Assembly: GCA_021442155.1 (NCBI GenBank)
Contig: CM038218.1
Span: 63,176,474 to 63,240,473, forward strand
Direction: 5' to 3'
DNA length: 64,000 nt
From: Cymbidium sinense
Taxonomy: Eukaryota > Streptophyta > Magnoliopsida > Asparagales > Orchidaceae
Positions 60,523 through 64,000 of this stretch are shown piece after piece. The position numbers and the translations under genes are program-made. How positions within the stretch are numbered: position 1 is the first letter of the stretch; each line of letters begins with the position of its first letter. The notes beneath the pieces were generated by a model. That model was not told the origin of the DNA. It made no database searches and was given only the letters and a program-made list of their open reading frames with translations.

Positions 60523-61384
60523 TGATACAACTCATTTAAAAAATAGACTACACTGAGATAATTCATATAAATTATCTCTTTTTATACTTTTGACACAAGC
60601 ATATTTTTTTTACATTTTCATCAAATTTGCCCTAGCTTGAAAAAATTAGGTTATGATGAATTGTGCATTTGATATTGTCATATAAATCTAGGTATAAGTA
60701 AGATGATTTTTTTAGACTAATTTATGAATCAACACATGCCATGCTAATATATAAGCTACCTTTTATACCCACCTTTTACAATGTTCACAATCTCATTATC
60801 CATTTCAAGAATGACAATATTGTTATTTTTTAGAGCTTGATTTTATCTCTGGATGACAGCGCATAGGTGTAGAAGGATAGCGCCACGACGCTGGATTACA
60901 ACGCTGTGGTGCTAGGATCAGAGTACCAAAGGTAGAAATGATAGAGATGCTAACACCTCGATGCTGTAGAGCAATGTCGCGATGCTCAAACCTGTGAGGA
61001 AAAGCCTGGAGGATAGCGACGCCAGCGCCTAGGTGCTAAGATTGTTGCACTACGAGTCAAGAGATTTCGCATTTAGATAATTTTTTCTGCAATTTTAACT
61101 ACTTTTGTCACTTTTCTCATGAGTATGATGGTGAAGTGTATTCCCTAGAGTGTCTGAATTTTAATGAGGTTTTAGATAAGTGTAATATGTATCGTTCTTC
61201 TCTATTTTCTTTTATAATGGATTTCTTAGTGATGTGGCTTCGTTGTTTTTTTTCACATTAAATATTTGTGTCTTTTGTGTGATCTCTTTTATTTTGATTT
61301 TTATTTATTCTGTGTATGCTCTGAAATGCTCGAACTGATTTTTCACGCGTATTCTGTTATTTAATCTCTCATAAATTCTCAACA
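60523..61384 (+). mobile_element. 5' LTR of a Tork-like copia element
   Basis: The right boundary is set by the primer-binding site immediately after 'aattctcaaca' (end 61384). The left boundary is placed at TGATACAACTC because the gypsy reading ends there; this is approximate. The LTR is about 0.86 kb and has an odd GC-richer centre (60850-61060) made of repeated 'gcgacgc', 'gatgc' and 'cgctg' words, shared with the fragment at 31792-32340. The other LTR would lie beyond the window. Confidence 0.65.
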
Positions 61385-61386
61385 AC

Positions 61387-61399
61387 TGGTATTAGAGTC
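61387..61399 (+). promoter_or_regulatory. Primer-binding site of the copia element
   Basis: TGGTATTAGAGTC lies two bases after the LTR end. It is nearly the canonical TGGTATCAGAGC complementary to the 3' end of initiator tRNA-Met, with two mismatches (C to T, C to T) that look like deamination. Confidence 0.8.
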
Positions 61400-61431
61400 T
61401 AAGTTTTGAAGGTTTACTTTGAGTAGGAGCA

Positions 61432-64000
61432 ATGACCGATGATTCAATGTTTAAGATCAAGAAGTTCAGTGGGACAAACTTCGCCTTCTAGAAGATGCAT
61501 GTGGAAGATTTGCTATACCAAAAGAAATTGTATTTACCATCGGATGAGATTACCAAGAAACCAAAGTCAATGTTTATGGAAGAATGGGAAATCCTCGATC
61601 GCACAACACTAAGTTTAATTCAATTCATTGTGTTCATCTGTTGCTTTCAATATTGTGAATGAAAAGACTAATGTGGATCTTATAGCTGAACTAATAAGGA
61701 TTGTATTCTTGATTAAGAGATTTTTCAATATGAAGATGGTTGATGGGAGTCTAGTAGCAGAGCATTTGAACAACTTTAATATTGTGACAAATCAACTGTG
61801 CTTGGTTGACATCAGGTTCGATGACAAGGCAAGGACACTGTTACTTCTATCTTCATTACCTGATAGTTGAGATTGATTAGTTATGGTGATAAGCAATTTT
61901 TCTTGTAACATGAAGTTAAACTTTGATGATGTTATTGGATTGGTGCTGAACGACAAGGTCTGGAAAAAGGCGAGCGGTGAGACTTCAAGTGTCGTCTTGA
62001 ATATCGAAGGTAGAGGAAGGAGTTTAGACAAAAACTAAAGCCGGAGCCGGTCCAAGTCAAGGAGAGAACAATTCAAGACTAGAAGAAAAAAGGGCAAAGT
62101 GGAGTGTTGGAACTGCGGGAAGACATAACACTTCAAGAAAGAATGTAAGGTTCCTAAGAAATCAAGTGGTTCTCAGTGATATCGTGCTCAAGGTGATTCT
62201 CTAATCTTATCCTTGGATAGTACTGAGTCGTAGTAGTCGACTCATGTGTCTCTTTTCATGCAAGTTTCAATAAAGAAGTGTTTAAAGACTACACACAAGG
62301 AGATCTGGGAGGTGTACCTCAAGGATAATAAGGCCTATAACATCATAGACAAATGTGATGTGGACATCAAATTACCAAATGATTTAGTTTGCAAGTTGAA
62401 GGATGTCAGACACGTTTTATTTTTGAAGAAGAATATGATCTCAGTGAGCTAGTTAGCACAGTCAGGGTATGTGAATACTTTCACAGGGAATTCATGGAAG
62501 GTGACTAAGAGTGCTTTGGTGATGGCTCATGGTAACATTGAAGGGAAGCTTTATCTGATCAATTAAGCATCAGAGTTCATAGGAGTTGCTAACAACGGAT
62601 CAAATGTAGGCTTGTGGCGCAGAATATTTGGCTATATAAGCGAGAAATATAACAAGTCTTTATTTTCCAAGGACAAACTTCCTGATTTAAAATCTATAGA
62701 TTTAAATTTTTATGAAAATTGTGTGTATGACAAGCAAAAGAATGAATTTTTCTAAAAGTGGTGTAAGGTTAAAGTCAAATAAACTGGAGTTAGTAACATG
62801 GATGTATGAGGTCACACTCTAGTTCAATCAATTGACGTATTGTCATACTTTATTACTTTCATTGACGATCATACTAGGAAGGTATGGGTATACTTCTTAA
62901 AACACAAATTTGAGGTGCTTGAAGTGTTTAAGAGCTATAAAGTTTTGGTAGAAAATGAAACAAGGCGAAAGGTGAAATGTCTCAGATCAGATAATGATGA
63001 TGAGTATCGTGATAGAAGGTTCTAGGATTATTACGCATCAAATGATATTAGGTGGGAGTTCATTGTACTTGGAACACCGCAGCAGAACGGGTGGCTGGAC
63101 ATATGAATAGAACCATCACGAAGCGTGTAAGGAGCATAAAGGCATCTCTTACTAGCGATTAGATTGAAGCATTATCTTGTTGTGTACTTGATTAATAGAA
63201 GCCCTTCAGTACCATTGAATGAATGTTTACTAGAAGAAGCATTGAGTGACAAAAAGGTATCTCTATCTCACTTAAAAGTATTTTGCTATATATCGTATGT
63301 TCACATTGATGCAGGATCAAGGAGTAAATTAGATCCAAAGTCCCGAAAGTGTATATTTATTGGATATCATAATCCAAAGTTAATCAGAAGCAGAGTTATC
63401 ACATTCAATGAGAGGGAAATGCAGAAGGTCAAAAATAGGACTCAGGGTGATTTTTTAGTCACTCAAGAACTTGAGATAGAAGGTGAAGATGTACAGGAGG
63501 ATACTTGGGGTTGTGCTCAGTTTGAAGAAGTATAGGATGTACCTCAAACACCCGTTGCTGAAATTGGGAGATCTGTGCAGAGTCTCTCGACTGACACAGA
63601 GGTTCTCCCCTTGCACTATTTATTATTAACTGATGATGGTGAACCAGAGTGCTATGAGGAAGCTATTCAAGTAGAAGATTCAAAGGAGTGAGAGCATGCT
63701 ATGAATGATGATATGCAGTCACTCATGTCAAATCAGACATGGGATTTGGTAAGGCTATCGGATGGTAAGAAAGCACTGCACAACAAGTGAGTTTATAAGC
63801 TGAAGGAAGAACCTGATGGTAGCAAGTACTATAAGGCCAGACTAGTTATAAAGGAGTTTTAACAGAAGGAAGGAATTGACTAAACATAGATCTTCTCTGC
63901 AATAATCAAAATGACAACAATCGTGGTAAGGCTTAAGCTAAGAATAGAATCGCTTCAGATGATGGATGAAGACATGCTTGTTGCATGGAGACTTAGAAAA
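61432..64000 (+). pseudogene. Ty1/copia (Tork/Tnt1-like) gag-pol polyprotein, broken and cut by the window end
   Basis: Gag starts at ATG 61432 ('MTDDSMFKIKKFSGTNF'), with a stop replacing the Trp that follows. It continues in shifted frame at 61628-61870 ('AFNIVNEKT', 'FNMKMVDGSLVAEHLNNFN', 'LLLLSSLPDS'). The zinc knuckle C-W-N-C-...-H-...-C lies at about 62105-62146 with an internal stop. A protease-to-integrase linker has 'DVRHVLFLKKNMISVS' (62400-62450). The integrase core 'YFITFIDDHTRKVWVYFLKH' and 'LRSDN' lies at 62840-63025. The expected catalytic Glu near 63090 is GGA (Gly). 'YLINRSPSVPL' then 'KVSLSHLKVF' and 'RKCIFIGYH' lie at 63164-63535. Reverse transcriptase starts at about 63690 ('MQSLMSNQTWDLVRL', 'YKLKEEPDGSKYYKARLV') and runs off the end. 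At least a dozen stops or shifts rule out function. Confidence 0.88.

Noticed and set aside
1..64000. tRNA, rRNA or other structural RNA genes
   Set aside because: No cloverleaf with conserved A/B boxes and no rRNA signature were recognised on either strand by eye.

Overview
This window is AT-rich nuclear DNA from a flowering plant. I cannot name the species. The evidence is plant-type retrotransposons (Ty3/gypsy Tat lineage and Ty1/copia Tork-like), Tourist-like MITEs, a BED/hAT transposase relic, and spliced exons of a plant-specific RGLG-type (copine-domain) E3 ubiquitin ligase. There are no bacterial-style operons. Most long ORFs in the window are chance frames inside repeats.

Region 1-48114 is almost entirely one retrotransposon family and its debris. 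A decayed minus-strand Tat-lineage element has its internal region at 4446-16330. Read on the minus strand, this holds a leader with six hairpin repeats, an extra ORF region, gag, protease, reverse transcriptase and RNase H, a second archaeal-type RNase H, integrase, and a long tandem-repeat 3' region. Very long LTRs (about 7.6 kb) lie around it: a type-A LTR ending at 4445 and a type-B LTR at 16331-23980. A second 3'-internal remnant (23981-25046) and a truncated type-A LTR (25047-31791) follow. A solo LTR (33152-40764) has inserted in inverted orientation into another LTR (32930-33151 plus 40765-48114). It is flanked by a perfect 5-bp duplication CCTAT, which proves the LTR ends and creates a palindrome with arms of about 7 kb. 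A foreign segment of about 0.8 kb (38861-39692), possibly organellar, replaces part of the inserted LTR.

Region 48115-51470 is AT-rich DNA of unknown origin plus a small LTR fragment interrupted by a 1017-bp Tourist-like MITE.

Region 51471-56046 holds the only credible host gene: the 5' part of an RGLG-like gene on the plus strand. Four exons are visible, of which exons 2-4 and the first coding exon encode about 136 residues in frame. No downstream exon is visible up to 64000. The gene is therefore either truncated or has a fourth intron of at least 7.9 kb.

Region 56047-64000 would be that intron. It holds a 139-bp tandem duplication, a dead hAT transposase (56640-58140) carrying a Tourist MITE with a TAA duplication, a 72-bp (TA)n tract, a gypsy gag/protease fragment (59651-60522), and a Tork-like copia element (LTR from about 60523) that runs off the window end.

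Nothing here is a working mobile element: every polyprotein carries stops and frameshifts. The most unusual signals are the covarying hairpin array in the Tat leader (15474-16050), the LTR-in-LTR palindrome, the extreme density of TTGACC/GGTCAA (W-box-like) motifs in the LTRs, and the foreign segment in the inserted LTR.
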